64,000 bases of DNA, taken from positions 62,001-126,000 of the forward strand of contig NW_005179144.1 of NCBI RefSeq assembly GCF_000350225.1, in the 5' to 3' direction. The translations under genes and the position numbers were made by a program. Origin of the DNA: Chondrus crispus (Eukaryota; Rhodophyta; Florideophyceae; Gigartinales; Gigartinaceae). The notes under the pieces were generated by a model, which saw only the letters and a program-made list of their open reading frames with translations, made no database searches and was not told the DNA's origin. This document shows positions 39,063 to 50,718 of this stretch, piece by piece (the first letter of the stretch is position 1; each line of letters begins with the position of its first letter).

Positions 39063-40550
39063 CCCCTGCCATAACCACCTAGTTGCATTCTGTGTCTGGT
39101 GGGCCTCTGGGTCAAGCCACCCCCCCCTCCGGCGGAGGAGCCAACGCCGACTCGTAAGGTATGTATAGAGGCTCAGGGAGGAGTTCCGTTGTCATATCGC
39201 ACGCCTCCTCACATCCGAGCTTCCCCCGGGCCACAGACCATCGCAACCCCCCGGGTGGGGGCGCCCCTGTTCATCTACCTTTCCCCCGCCGCCACGCGTC
39301 CCGCCTCCGCCGGTGGTCGTCTCCCTACAAGAGATTCCCCCTCCGGTTGCTGCACGCCCTCGCCATCGTCGCGGAATGTCGCCCGACCCTACGGTCGCCT
39401 TTCCGCGTCCCCAAGCGACCTCTCTACCGGAAGTGGAGAAATCGTGCGGGGTCACCAGGTGATCCTGATCCCGATTTGAGATCCCTTCCGACCACCGCCG
39501 CGCCGCGCTTCCACACGAGGCCATAGCACCTTCTAGCAGGGCCCCCCGTTGGCCTCCCCCTCGACCGACAACCCTTACTGCAGGGGAACGTCCGAGCACG
39601 TCGATAGCGAGACGACGCACGGCCCGTCTGGCTAACCCTCGCGGCACCTCTTTATCGAGCGTGTCCCTCGCGACACACCCCACCGGCGCGGGTAACCGAC
39701 GACGTCAGCTACGCGACGATTCTCCCGAGAGCCGGGTACAGCCCCCCTCCGAGATGTGGAGAAGACCCCCAACCGTCACGGGAAGGAAGGCTGTGCGCCG
39801 CGACGGACGGCGGGTACTCGCCACGAATAAAGTGCTCGCTACCTGGGGGTAAACCCGTGACACCCGACTCGGACCACCCATACTTCCGAGTCGGTACAGT
39901 ACCCCTATCAAGGGCCAAAAAAATCCCTCAGACCTTGGAGACTTCGGAGCACTCGCTCCGCCAAGTACCCATGCCGAGGTAACCACCCCTCGGGGGGGAT
40001 GTCCACACGGGGAACCACCCGCCTGGCCTTAGTTGCCCAGATGGTCTCGCAACTACGTCGCCCTCCGACCACCTCCGATCGCATACACGGGGACAGTATA
40101 AGACCTATTCCCCGTCGGTCACCCTCATTAGGCTGACTCGCCCGTCACTCAGATAAGATGTCTGTCCTTTCGGATCCGTTCGTCTCCCTCGACTCCAGAT
40201 CCCAACACTACGGGTAACGATACAAGAAGGGACTGCGTTTATTAGCTACTATAGTGCCTCTTCGCGCTCCCGTATTCGCCCCTGGAGTCAAGACGGGGGA
40301 CCGGCTGGAGGAAGACCCTCCTCGCCAATTAGCTCGACGACTCGTAATCGGCGAGGATTTCCTCCACCCCCGCCACTGGCGCGCATGGCGCATCCGACGG
40401 TACCGACCCTTCCTCCGAATCGGGGGGGTCTCCCTCTACCGTCGGTCCCGTACACGGAAGTTTCCCCGTTCGAAGCCGTCTTGAGGCGCTTTACAACCGC
40501 CACGAATTCGGCGTTGCTCACTAACTGTAGCATCTCGTCCTCAGAGACGC
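39063..40550. other. E3 internal region, no coding assigned
   Basis: GC-rich; several overlapping ORFs of 60-163 codons with no motifs. By comparison with E1 and E2 it is the spacer between the chromodomain and the antisense ORF. Confidence 0.4.
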
Positions 40551-41969
40551 CTAACTCGGTGAAAATCCGACGTCGCGCGGACGACGCAGGCTCCTCAGCC
40601 ACAGCGTCCTCGTCCCCCACCGGCACATCCGTACGCGCCGGCTCGACTGGAACCGCCCCGGACTCACCACCACCATCGCCCCGGACTCACCACCACCATC
40701 GGTGACGTGTGGCCTGACAACTGTCCTGTCCCCAGGGCCGGCATCCCTTTTCATGAATTCCGGCTGTAGACATTCGAACGTCCCCGGGTCGAACCGGACC
40801 CAGTTATCGGCCCTCGGCTCCCCGGCGTCCTCACGTCTCCCCGGGGACATGTACGCGCGATCTGCGCGGTCATAGTGATGCCCCTGGGAATAAGGCACTC
40901 GCGGCCAATCCACCTGGTCGTGGACCTCNNNNNNNNNNNNNNNNNNNNNNNNNNNNNNNNNNNNNNNNNNNNNNNNNNNNNNNNNNNNNNNNNNNNNNNN
41001 NNNNNNNNNNNNNNNNNNNNNNNNNNNNCACGCTCCCCCTAAAACCTCGTCCAAGTTCAACTTGCGTAGACATTACAGTATCATGGTCGGTAACACATAT
41101 AGCCGTCCATCCATGGACGACCATATGAACCGTTTCGCAACAATGGCGATCCACTCGCTGAGAACAACCATCCAGCGAGGGGAACACGGCGAGTCGTTGA
41201 GACTCAAGCCGAAATACACCAGGCAAGGTGGAATTTCGGCTAAGAAGTCAGCTGGGACTTCGTATTTCGAGAACCAAGACGGTACCTGCGGGTACCGTTC
41301 ATATCGGGATCGAGGTTGAAAGGTCGTCGCCTCGATCCACTCATACGCCACAAAAATTCCGAGGGCGTTCCGCATCCGACGCTCGAACTTGAGCTTGTCG
41401 TAATACCTCGGGTTGCTTTCCCGCTCTACATACTCCTCAAAATTCGGAGGAAGGATGGGCTTGTCCCAAGCCAAGTACTCGACCGCCGGCTCCTCTACCC
41501 GAGCCGGCAAATCGTCCAACACCCGCCTTAAATTGGCGACGTAACCACGGTCTCCCTCCGTACGAAACGCCCAGGTGTCAAAGTCCCACTCGACAGGGAT
41601 GGGGCGGTTACACGGCGTCCGTGCAAGCCGACACACCAGCGCTGCCATATATTTCTGACGTCGCCCGCGCCCCTCGCAGCGATGCTTCGGCCACACGTGC
41701 TCCCCCTCTACCGCGAGGCGGAAGGAGAAATCACGAGACCACACAGCCCGTAAGCTGAGACCCCCGGGGAGAGCCCCCGTCACGTCCGCATACCGCCGAA
41801 TCAGGTGACTGTCCCGTAAACCCGCGGCATCGAGAAACGGTGCGCGCTCGAACACCAGCGGGTCATCGACCATGTTCTTGTCGCGTAACTCCCGTGGAGC
41901 CGGCCAGCCGTACAAACTCGGACCGCCCGTCTCATCCGGTTCCCCGTATGGGTTATGGAACCGTTCCAT
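40551..41969 (-). pseudogene. E3 antisense ORF (interrupted)
   Basis: Starts at the ATG at 41969 and reads 298 codons to a TAA at 41073-41075. The same frame continues (KLNLDEVLGG) into the N gap at 40929-41028 and beyond it to about 40551, with VDWPRV and ADNW motifs. These correspond to LDWSLP and ADNWY in the E2 antisense protein, and the E3 stretch LSEWIAIVA corresponds to LSEWAVLAL. The E2 and E3 antisense proteins are therefore homologous. Whether the TAA is real cannot be told next to a gap. Confidence 0.65.
40929..41028. other. assembly gap (100 N)
   Basis: A run of exactly 100 N, probably a fixed-length placeholder, inside the E3 antisense ORF. True size and order across it are unknown. 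Confidence 1.
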
Positions 41970-42330
41970 CACTCTTGGTACTGTCCCCCGAGTGTCTCCC
42001 GCCTGGAACGGCGTTCTTCGCGTGCAGCCGATGCCGCGTGAGGGAAATACGAGGGATAACAAGAAGGAAGGAAAAAGGGGGAAAAGAAAAAATGGGGAGG
42101 TGAAGGGACAAGGGGGAGGAGACTTGGGAATCTCGAGATACTTCCGAAACCAGGCCGGATTGTTGATCTTCAAGCTGGCCGAAAAGAGGGAAATCTGGAC
42201 CGGTTCTTCGGCACTCGCCCGCTCGCTTCGCCACACACGACCTCCCTCGTCCTCTCTCTGTCAATACCCCGGCGCTGCCGCCCTTTTTGGCAATTATTTC
42301 TACCCTACATACACCCGGGGACGCCTGTTT

Positions 42331-42347
42331 CTCTAAGAAGGGGGATC
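42331..42347 (+). promoter_or_regulatory. E3 polypurine tract
   Basis: AAGAAGGGGGATC directly precedes the TG of the LTR at 42348. The E2 counterpart (AAGGAAGGGGGTC before 53313) is nearly the same, which supports both LTR starts. Confidence 0.75.
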
Positions 42348-43048
42348 TGTAGTGCATTGTGCTATGTAGCGGGACAGCTGTCCCTAGCGGCCAGAATCGC
42401 GCTCGCCGCCACCACGTGTACCACGGGTACCCGTGGACTCCCCTGCCGCTCTACCGGACCTCCCCGTGGACACGTGTAATCCCTCCCCATCCCATAGGGC
42501 CTATGGGGGCTGTACTTGGTCCCCTCGGGGCTACACCCGTTCTTCCCTAGTTATTCAAATTTACAGTATAATTTAGCTTCGCCATTACGGCGACGGGGAC
42601 TATATAGTTAACTCGATACTCAAAGTAAAGAGGCACGAAGCCTCGGGTCTTTTACCTTGGTTTCTGGATTCCAGGTTGTAGCCTCGACTCGGTACTGGCT
42701 CGCCCATACCGACCGAGCCATCTACACCTCTGGAATCCCAACTGCCTTCCCCGCGCGCGTCGATCACCCCGCGCGAGACCTACGTTAACTACTGTGCTCT
42801 CCGTTTTACTAGCTCTGTTTTTCCTTTAATTCCTCCCCCTTTTATTGCTGACTACCTTGCTACTTTTCTACCGCGCAAGCCGCGCCCGGATCCCGGTTCC
42901 GGTCATCCACCGGGTGGTCTCCCGAATTTCCTTACGCGTCCGAACGCGCGTCGCTCTGCCTACAGCCGCCACACGTGGCTCTAGTGCACGACACTCCCTC
43001 ACACTAATCCCCCCTCGTTTCCAAGTGGTCGGGACGTGGGTAGTTACA
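42348..43048 (+). repeat. LTR between E3 and E2 (701 bp)
   Basis: Begins TGTAGTGC after a polypurine tract and ends GGGTAGTTACA before a leader and gag, so it acts as 3' LTR of E3 and 5' LTR of E2. Only its last 58 bp or so match the LTR at 53313-53900; the rest is not alignable by eye. Confidence 0.75.
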
Positions 43049-43180
43049 TTACCTTTTGGTACTCTTGTGGAGGGAATAACTACAGAGGTTGAGCCCGCAC
43101 TGGATCGCCAGCGCGAGCAACTACCGATCGTATTGGAAGAGGTCTAAAATCACAGCGTCGATCGCCAGTGATCATCGACG

Positions 43181-45627
43181 ATGAACCATGCGGATTCCGC
43201 CGGAGAAGATACCGCCTCCGGGCGAGCAAGTACCCGCAGTGGCAGAGGCGCACAGCGCCCCCGGATCGACAATCTGGAAGCGCTTCTAGGCCCACCGTCT
43301 ACCAGGGGCCAGAAGACCCCTTCGGTTTCCGACACCACCGCAGGGCTACCGGCTGGTGGGGGGAACCGCGTACAAGTACTGTACGACGCGTTACTCCCGC
43401 GACTACAAACCTGGATGGAGGATTTCCTCGCTGAGGAACTACCGCAGGTCGTCCAGGTTTGCCTCGACCGAACGGCACCAACACTGGCGGCGGAGCATGC
43501 GGACACAACGCTCCGCGCCCTGCTGGACGAGAAGATCGCCCCCCTCGTACGCGACGAGGTGGTGGCAGCGCTCGCTGCGGAGGAGGACGAATCTCCGACG
43601 GCATTGGCTCTAAAGGGAGCTATTAGCTCCGCCGTGGCCATCCGTCTGGCCACGACATTTACCGAAACGGGAGGCGCGGTACCGCCGCCGCCGCCGCGCT
43701 GTGAAACCGTTCCGGACTCAAGCTTTAATATCGCTGATCCGACCAGCGCCGTACCCGGGATTGATAGGATGGATCCTCACGCGGAGGCCAGAGCCATCTA
43801 TCTCCAAACCGTTCACGGTGCTAAAGGGAGGACCACAGAAAATGTCCTCCCCATACTCGCCGGTACGGGCGACCCCCGCGGGACAGACACCCGCCTGGGG
43901 CTCCCCGAGACAGAGAATCGGGACCCGTACCGGTTGAGCACAAGACGTGCACCCCGAACGCGCAGAACCGAAGCGGAATACACCCGGTTTCCGATGCAGA
44001 AGACCCCCGTCACAGGACGGATGAAAACCGCGAGGAACGCCGCTGGCGATACCGCGATAACCGCGAGGCACGCCACGGGCGATACCGCGATGCCGGAGGG
44101 GGAAGATACCCCTCCGATGACGACCAATCCGGTTCGGAAGGTTCTCGCAGGCGGGGCCACAGGGCACGCCGCGATAGAAGCCGAGACCGTCACCGGCAAG
44201 AACCGCCCGACTCGGAAGACTACAGTACCAAGACGGGTGAGGAGCGTCGTCGCTCAAGCAGACACCACCGGGCTGCTCCAAGGGGCGACGAGCGACGGCC
44301 TACGGTAATCAGGCCGCTCAATGACCTGTTTACCAAGGCCGTCAACTACAAGACCTACCGCCTGGAACGGCGGAGCTCGCGCTACGACTCTACAGTAGCG
44401 CGGCACATTAACCGTTACCGGAAAACACTGGACATGCAGATGAGGTCCCACACGTTCTGTGGTCAAGATCCGATTGCGGTATTGGGATTCCTCGCACGCC
44501 TCAAGATGGCGTGTGACCACAACGGGATCACCGAGGGAGCCGCCGTGTGGTGCTTCCAATTCTACCTCACCGGTCAGGCTCACGCCCTACTCCAGTCCCG
44601 TCTCAATGGAAATACCATGGCGGTTGAAGTGGAGCGGCGCGAACTGCTCAGGACGTACCCGCAGGTCGTCAACTTTTTTTTGCGTACCTATGCGACCGAT
44701 GAGGTAATTTCCGAAGCGGTTGGTGACGTGACCTCCTTCCGTCAAAGTTCGAACATGACGGAGGAGGTCTACAGTAACCATCTCTGGGACAAGGCCCTCT
44801 GATGCGGTACGGTATTCTCCGACCGGCGGTTGAAGTCCCTATTCGTCGAGGGGTTACTTCCCGCCACGTGCGCGCAGGCCCGCAATTACCTCGCTACGCA
44901 CCCGGATGTGGATTACCAATCCGTGGCTCGATACGCGCAAGCGATCGGGGAAACCAATCGGGCTTCCCGCCGGCAGGGGATGTCAGCCATGGCATCCCGG
45001 GAGCCGTCCGGAGCGGCCAGAAGATTCGAACGTACCGCCAGGACACGGCCCGTGCTGTCGGTTGAGTCGGCATCCGACATCCCGACAGCTGGAGGATCCG
45101 TGGCAGAAGAAATCTTGGCCGTCACGGACCACACAGCGACACCGAGCTCGTTAAGCTCGCCGCCGACGAGTTATCACCCGTCGCCGGCAGCCTGGGCATC
45201 AGGCGCCGCGGGTCCGCCCGCCAACCGGGGCGATGTGCGCGCAGGACCGTACGGGAGGCAGGGGCAGAACCCACGGGTCCGGTTCTCCAGTGGGGGATTC
45301 CCCGGACCGCCGCCGTGTCGGTTCTGCCTTGACACTACGCACCGACAAGAGGAGTGTCCCGTCGTTGCCGATGCGGGCCTGCGGGCCAAGCTTCTGGAGG
45401 CACGAGAGGCCAACTACCAGAAGCTACGCATCCGGCAGGGCCTCCGCCCGGGATCCCCGTTCAACCGCAAGGGCCGTCCGCTTGGAGAAACCAGCGTCCG
45501 ACGGACCCGCGGGCGTGAACGTGGTAGAGGAGCCGCACCACGGCCCTACCGAAGACCACGTGGCGCAAGCCGCGGAAGAAATCCGCGAGGACTCGTTGCT
45601 GACGGGGAAGCCGGGGAGGACGCGTAG
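43181..45627 (+). pseudogene. gag: E2 gag (frameshift and stop)
   Basis: First part 43181-44308 (acidic, coiled-coil-like, then low complexity). The capsid core continues in another frame from about 44311 (NDLFTKAVNYKTYRLE, FLARLKMACDH), ends at a TGA at 44800-44802 (CGA to TGA would explain it), and resumes in the same frame to the TAG at 45625-45627. It includes the CCHC knuckle CRFCLDTTHRQEEC and an Arg/Gly tail. The order matches E1 Gag. Confidence 0.85.
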
Positions 45628-45758
45628 AGGCGACGACGTCTCTCCCCGTGCCCAGCCACAGAAGCTTAGGCACCCCCGATCCGGCTGCGCCAGTGGAAGC
45701 GCAGCCGAGTAACCGAACGGAAGTCCAGGCCATCTGCTTCTTCAAGAAGCAGAATTAA

Positions 45759-48700
45759 AAGATCTCCGCGACAGTTGGTCAGAAGCAGGCGTTGATGGTC
45801 GCCATCACGCCAGTGATTGACTCAGGAGCCGGCCCGAACCTCATCCATTTACGGTGTGTCGCCGAGTCGTGGCGACCATCGATAAAACCGGTGCGGAGCC
45901 CAGCGCTCATCGACGCGTCAAACCGCGCGATGAAGGCACTAGGGGAAATCCCCCTGCTCGTCCGAATCGGTGAGTTTGTGGCGGGCGTCCCGTTCCTGGT
46001 AGTCACGAGCCTCGCCGTGGACTGTATCCTCGGTACGACCTTCCTGGATCGCCATGTCAAGGCGATCCTCCCACCGCAACGGAAGGTCGTGTTCCACGAC
46101 GCGCCACCCGTGGCGGTGGTCGGAACAATCCCCTCGAGGCACGACCGCAAGATGGCCTCGAGGAGCACCGCACAACAACTACCGCCGTCGGATAAACCCG
46201 AACGGAAGCAGGTGTCGTTCCCCGCCAACACACCGTCACGGAAGATCGGCCTCGTCAGAGGGGTGACAATTCCCCCGATGACGCAGGCCATGGTGAGGGT
46301 CGCCACGCCGATGGGGGGGTTGTGTTTTCTACAGAACTCCCCAAAAACCGCGCACAAGAATTTGACCCTCATGGCACAGGGGGTCGTGGATGTTGCCCCC
46401 GGAAAACCGTTCTCGGTAATGCTCAGCAATTTTGGGCACCGCTCGGTTCACATCCCGAAGCATACCGTAGTCGGACTGGCTCTTCCGTCGCCCACTCACA
46501 TCCTGACCCTTGGCGACTCGGCCGCTTCCGCGGCCGAAGCTAAGGAAGGGGGAGGGATATTTAATTCCAACCTCTCAACCGCAAAGGATGGCGCGGAAGA
46601 AGCCGCCGACAACCGTGCGGATAAGGGCGGGGCTGAACAAGCCACGCCGCCCAAGGCGCCCCTCGCGGCGGCTGGAACGGATAAACCCGAAGACACTGCT
46701 GCCCCTGAGGAGGACCCCAACGCCTGGCAGGAGGACGTCCACATCGGTGCCGAGGACGAGGAGGTACGCTCAGAGATCCTCGAGGTACTGTCCGAATTCA
46801 AGGACATGTGGACCGGCCGGCTGGGAAAAATCGTGGCCACGAAGCACCGGATTGAGCTCAAGCCCGGTGCTCGCCCGATTTACCAGGCACCTTACCGCGC
46901 TGGACCAACCGCACGGGAAAAAGAGAAAACGGAGATCGACCGCATGCTCCAGGCAGGGGTAATCGAACCCGCCACGGCCGAATGGGCAAGCCCCGTGGTA
47001 TTTATCCCTAAAAAGGATGGTACCATGCGGTTCTGTGTCGACTACAGAAAGCTCAACGCAGTCACCGTTCGGGATTCCTATCCGTTGCTGAGGATGGACG
47101 ATGGCATCGATGCCCTCGGCGACGCTACTGTCTTTACCACGCTGGATTGCAACAGCGGGTATTGGCAAGTAGAAATCGCCGACGAGGACCGCGACAAGAC
47201 GACGTTCGCGTCGCACTGCGGGTTGTACCGATTCCTCCGCATGCCGTTCGGTTTGGAGAATGCCCCCGCTACCTTTGAGCGGGCCGTCGACATCATACTA
47301 TCGCGGGTAAAATGGGAAACCGCACTGGTCTACCCGAATGACGTTATCATCTACTCCAAGACCGTAACGGAACACGTCGCGCATGTCCGCGAGGTTCTAC
47401 GCCTACTGCGGGACGCGGGGGTGTCGCTGAAACTGTCGAAGTGCGCCTTCTTCGACACCTCGGTCACCTACCTGGGACACGTTATTCGACCAGGCAGGTT
47501 GGAGGTCGAGCGCCGCAACGTGGTCGCCATCGAGCGCGCTCGACCTCCCCAGAACCAAACGGAATTGCGGTCATTCTTAGGAATGTGCAATGTTTACCGC
47601 CGGTTCGTGAAGGGCTTCGCGAAGATAGCCGCTCCGTTGAACCGGAAAACGGGCAAGAACTGACCCTTCGAGTTCGAAGTCCTGACCGATGAGGAATACG
47701 AGGCGTTCGTGGAACTGAAGAAGCGCCTCGTGTCCCCACCGATATTGGCCCTACCCCGTTACGGAAAGAAGTACACCCTGGATACAGACGCATGCGCGTA
47801 CCACGTCGGCTGCGCCCTGCTACCGGAGCAGCCGGACGGCGACCGTCTACCGATCGGTTATTGGAGCCGCGCTCTCACGGACGCGGAGAAGAACTACAAC
47901 ACTACCGAGAAGGAATGCCCCGCCGTCGTGTGGAGTATTCTCACGCTTCGACCATACCTGTATGGGAATACGTTCGACCTCCGTACGGATCATGAGGCCC
48001 TCCACTGGGTTCTCAACCTGGCGGATAGCTCCGGCCGGCTAGCGCGCTGGCGTCTCCGCCTAGCCGAGTACGACTAGGACGTACAGTACCGACCGGGGAT
48101 TAAGCACCAACTCGCGGATGATGTATCACGCCTCCGATTTGACGGCGCAACCTCCGAACCGGTTGACGACGAGGTCCCGTGTTTCGCGGTACAATGGCGA
48201 GAGGGGGAGCATAACCCCCGCCAAGGTACCGTATACTGGGAGACCCCCGTCGACTCGGGGAGAGCTGAGCACGCGTTCGCGGTTATACCCGAAGAACGCG
48301 ACGTCTCATCCGTAACGGTGGAAGAGTTTCTTCGGGAGCAGGCCGAGGACGCCTTCTGTAGGGCGGCCGCCGAAACCGTAGGGAACCCAGACTCCCGTTA
48401 CGATGTGGATCGATACGGGTTCCTCGTCCGCAAGTCCCCCCTCGACGGGACTCTACAGCGGGTCGTACTTAAACGGTTGAGACCAAAGGTAATGTACCTT
48501 GCTCACCATCCCCGCCTAGCCGGACACCCGGGCGGTACGAGGATATACTATACCCTCCGGCGGGAATATTATTGGCCTCATATGGCCAACGACGCCTTCA
48601 GTACCGTACGGAATTGCGCGTCATGCGCTGCCACCCGGGGAACCCTGGTGAGGCACCAGAAGGATCTCAAGCTCTTTCCAGCGGCAGGACCGCTAGATTT

Positions 48701-49645
48701 CGTTGCAATGGACCTGCTCGGCCCCTTACCGAAGACGGCGCACGGGAATCGCCAAGTGCTCGTCATGACCGACCGGTTCACCAAGCTGACGCGCAGTATC
48801 CTGTTACAGACCATCACCGCGTCGGTTGTGGCAAACGCCTTCTTGGACAACTGGGTCTACGTATACGGCGCACCACGTTACGTGCTAACCGATAACGGAC
48901 CGCAGTTTGCCGCCAAGTTCTTCGACGCGGTGTGTGCCCTCCTGGGGGTGAGGCATTGCCTGACTACCGCCTATCACCCCGAGACGAATGGGCAAACCGA
49001 GCAGCTCAACCGTACCCTGGTACAGCGCCTCCGACATTATGTGGCGGGGCATCAGAGGGACTGGGACGAATATATCCATCCCCTGACCTTTGCGTATAAC
49101 ACGCAGGTCCCCCGGTCGACGGAGACAACCCCGTTCGACCTGGTGCTGACGTGACCACCGTCCGGTTTGGCACTGCCTGGTACTGTACCGCAGGATGCCG
49201 TCTCCAACACGGAAGATCCGAGGACCCCGGTACAGTACAAGCACGCAACGCTGCGTAAACTCCGCGACGCCCTTGAGCGCACGCGGGTGAAACTAACCGC
49301 GGCGCAAAGGCGATACAAGGCCGACTTCGATAAGAAGGTGCGTTTCCGTCCGGTCATCGAGGTGGGAGACCTGGTCTATGTCGACCGCCCACCTCGGCCA
49401 TTGACGAGTACCGAACGGGGAGACCTGCCAAGTAATGACGGGGGACCCTCCGTCAAGCTTTTGCCGAAAACGGAAGGCCCGTTTCGGGTCCGATCCGCTA
49501 CGGAGACCACAGTGGTCGTCGATCAAGACGGGGTCTCAAACCGCGTGAGCATCGACCGGATAACCCGGATGCCGCGGGGACCCCGCGACGTCACTGCGGC
49601 CGCCCCGACCCAGCCTGCGGCGGACGGAGAACCCGAACCGCCGCG
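45759..49645 (+). pseudogene. pol: E2 pol (PR, RT, RNase H, integrase; three stops)
   Basis: A single frame carries all domains: protease IDSGAGPNL and ILGTTFL; reverse transcriptase with LDCNSGYWQV but YPND in place of YLDD (47332-47343); RNase H with DTDACAYH and RTDHEALHW; integrase zinc head, then AMDLLG, TDNGPQF and NGQTEQLN; and a C-terminal SH3-like part (GDLVYVDR). It is broken by TGA at 47661-47663 (a Trp codon by alignment), TAG at 48075-48077 and TGA at 49152-49154 (an Arg codon in E1). At least two of the three fit C-to-T or G-to-A changes. Confidence 0.9.
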
Positions 49646-49819
49646 GAGTATGTGGTCGACCATCTGGTGGGTCACCGGGAGAACCGCACAGGAACCTAGT
49701 ACAAGGTCCGCTGGTATGGCTACGCCCCAGCAAACGATACCTGGGAACCCGCGGAGGGACTCCCCCAGGCCTTCATAGACCGCTTCGGGCGCACGCGGGC
49801 GGCAGCACGCCACCGCTAA
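49646..49819 (+). pseudogene. E2 chromodomain (frameshifted, one stop)
   Basis: In a frame shifted from the end of pol: EYVVDHLVGHRENRTGT, TAG at 49697-49699, then YKVRWYGYAPANDTWEPAEG and a basic end with TAA at 49817-49819. A typical chromodomain interrupted in its first strand. Confidence 0.8.
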
Positions 49820-50718
49820 CACCGCACTGGGCAGCCCAGCACGGGGCTGGACGATCCCGCGGAGGACCTCGCCCGGGCGGCGGCCAATCGCCACCGACGG
49901 ACGCGGAACGCCGCGTGCCCCACTCCAAACCCCGCGCCGGAAGACCCGGCACAGGAAGGGGCGAGGTTGGCACAGACGCACGCGGAACGCCGCGTACGCC
50001 ACCCCAAACCCCGCACCGGAATACCCGGCGCGGATGGTGGCGACTCCGCCGAGGTTCTCCTCCAGGCGTCCACCACCCGTTTACGGCGCACGCGGATCCC
50101 CTGCGTGCCACCGCTCGAGCCGTACCGGATGGACCGGCGCGGAGGAAGCTGACCCGCCGGCAGGACGACCTGACGCGGCGGTGGTCAAACGGCGCGGCAC
50201 CCCGGTGCACACCCGCTGCCGAGAGACGGAACCCAGCGCGTAAATACTGTATGGGGAAGACCTCGCCGAGGCTCCAGGGCACTGTGGACCACGAGGTGCG
50301 CGGGCGGCATACACCGTCCGGCACGTGTGGCCGCTGGCCCACGGCGGCGGTTCAAGACGCCTCCGATCCTCGGGGAGTACCCAATCGGAGTTCGTCAATG
50401 CGCTGAAAAAGCCACCCGCCGCGGGGCGGTAAAATCCGGCCTAAATTACCTACCGGACGGATGCCCTCCGGTGTCGCGGGGATAGCTGGGGGACCCTTCC
50501 CGCGACCACTTGGTACAATCACCGCGCGGAGTCTCGCCGGCATGAGCCAGAGGGTAACCCAGCCGCCATGATGACGACCGGCGCGGAGAGATTACAGTAC
50601 CGAGCGGGAAGGGCAGTGAAGGAGAGGAAGAAGAACGAGAACGGGGGCAATTTACTGGAATGGATGGGACCTGGTCCCGGGAGGCAGTTCGCTACTCTCC
50701 CCGCCTCCCCCACTGGCA
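49820..50718. other. E2 spacer with 79-bp tandem repeat
   Basis: Two related units begin at about 49901 and 49980 (ACGCGGAACGCCGCGT, CCAAACCCCGC). Overlapping ORFs on both strands have no motifs. Confidence 0.6.

Larger units (their letters stand above)
38695..43048 (+). mobile_element. E3: 5'-truncated chromovirus remnant
   Basis: Contains only the 3' part of an element: chromodomain (plus strand), antisense ORF (minus strand, across a 100-N gap), polypurine tract and a 701-bp LTR. Gag and pol are absent; the left edge abuts the ABC-transporter fragment. Its LTR also serves as the left LTR of E2, so the block reads as truncated-E3, LTR, E2, LTR. Confidence 0.75.

Noticed and set aside
49697-49699. 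Conserved programmed stop in chromodomains of E1 and E2
   Set aside because: The TAG codons lie at different positions in the domain, E3 has none, and E2 is full of other lesions.
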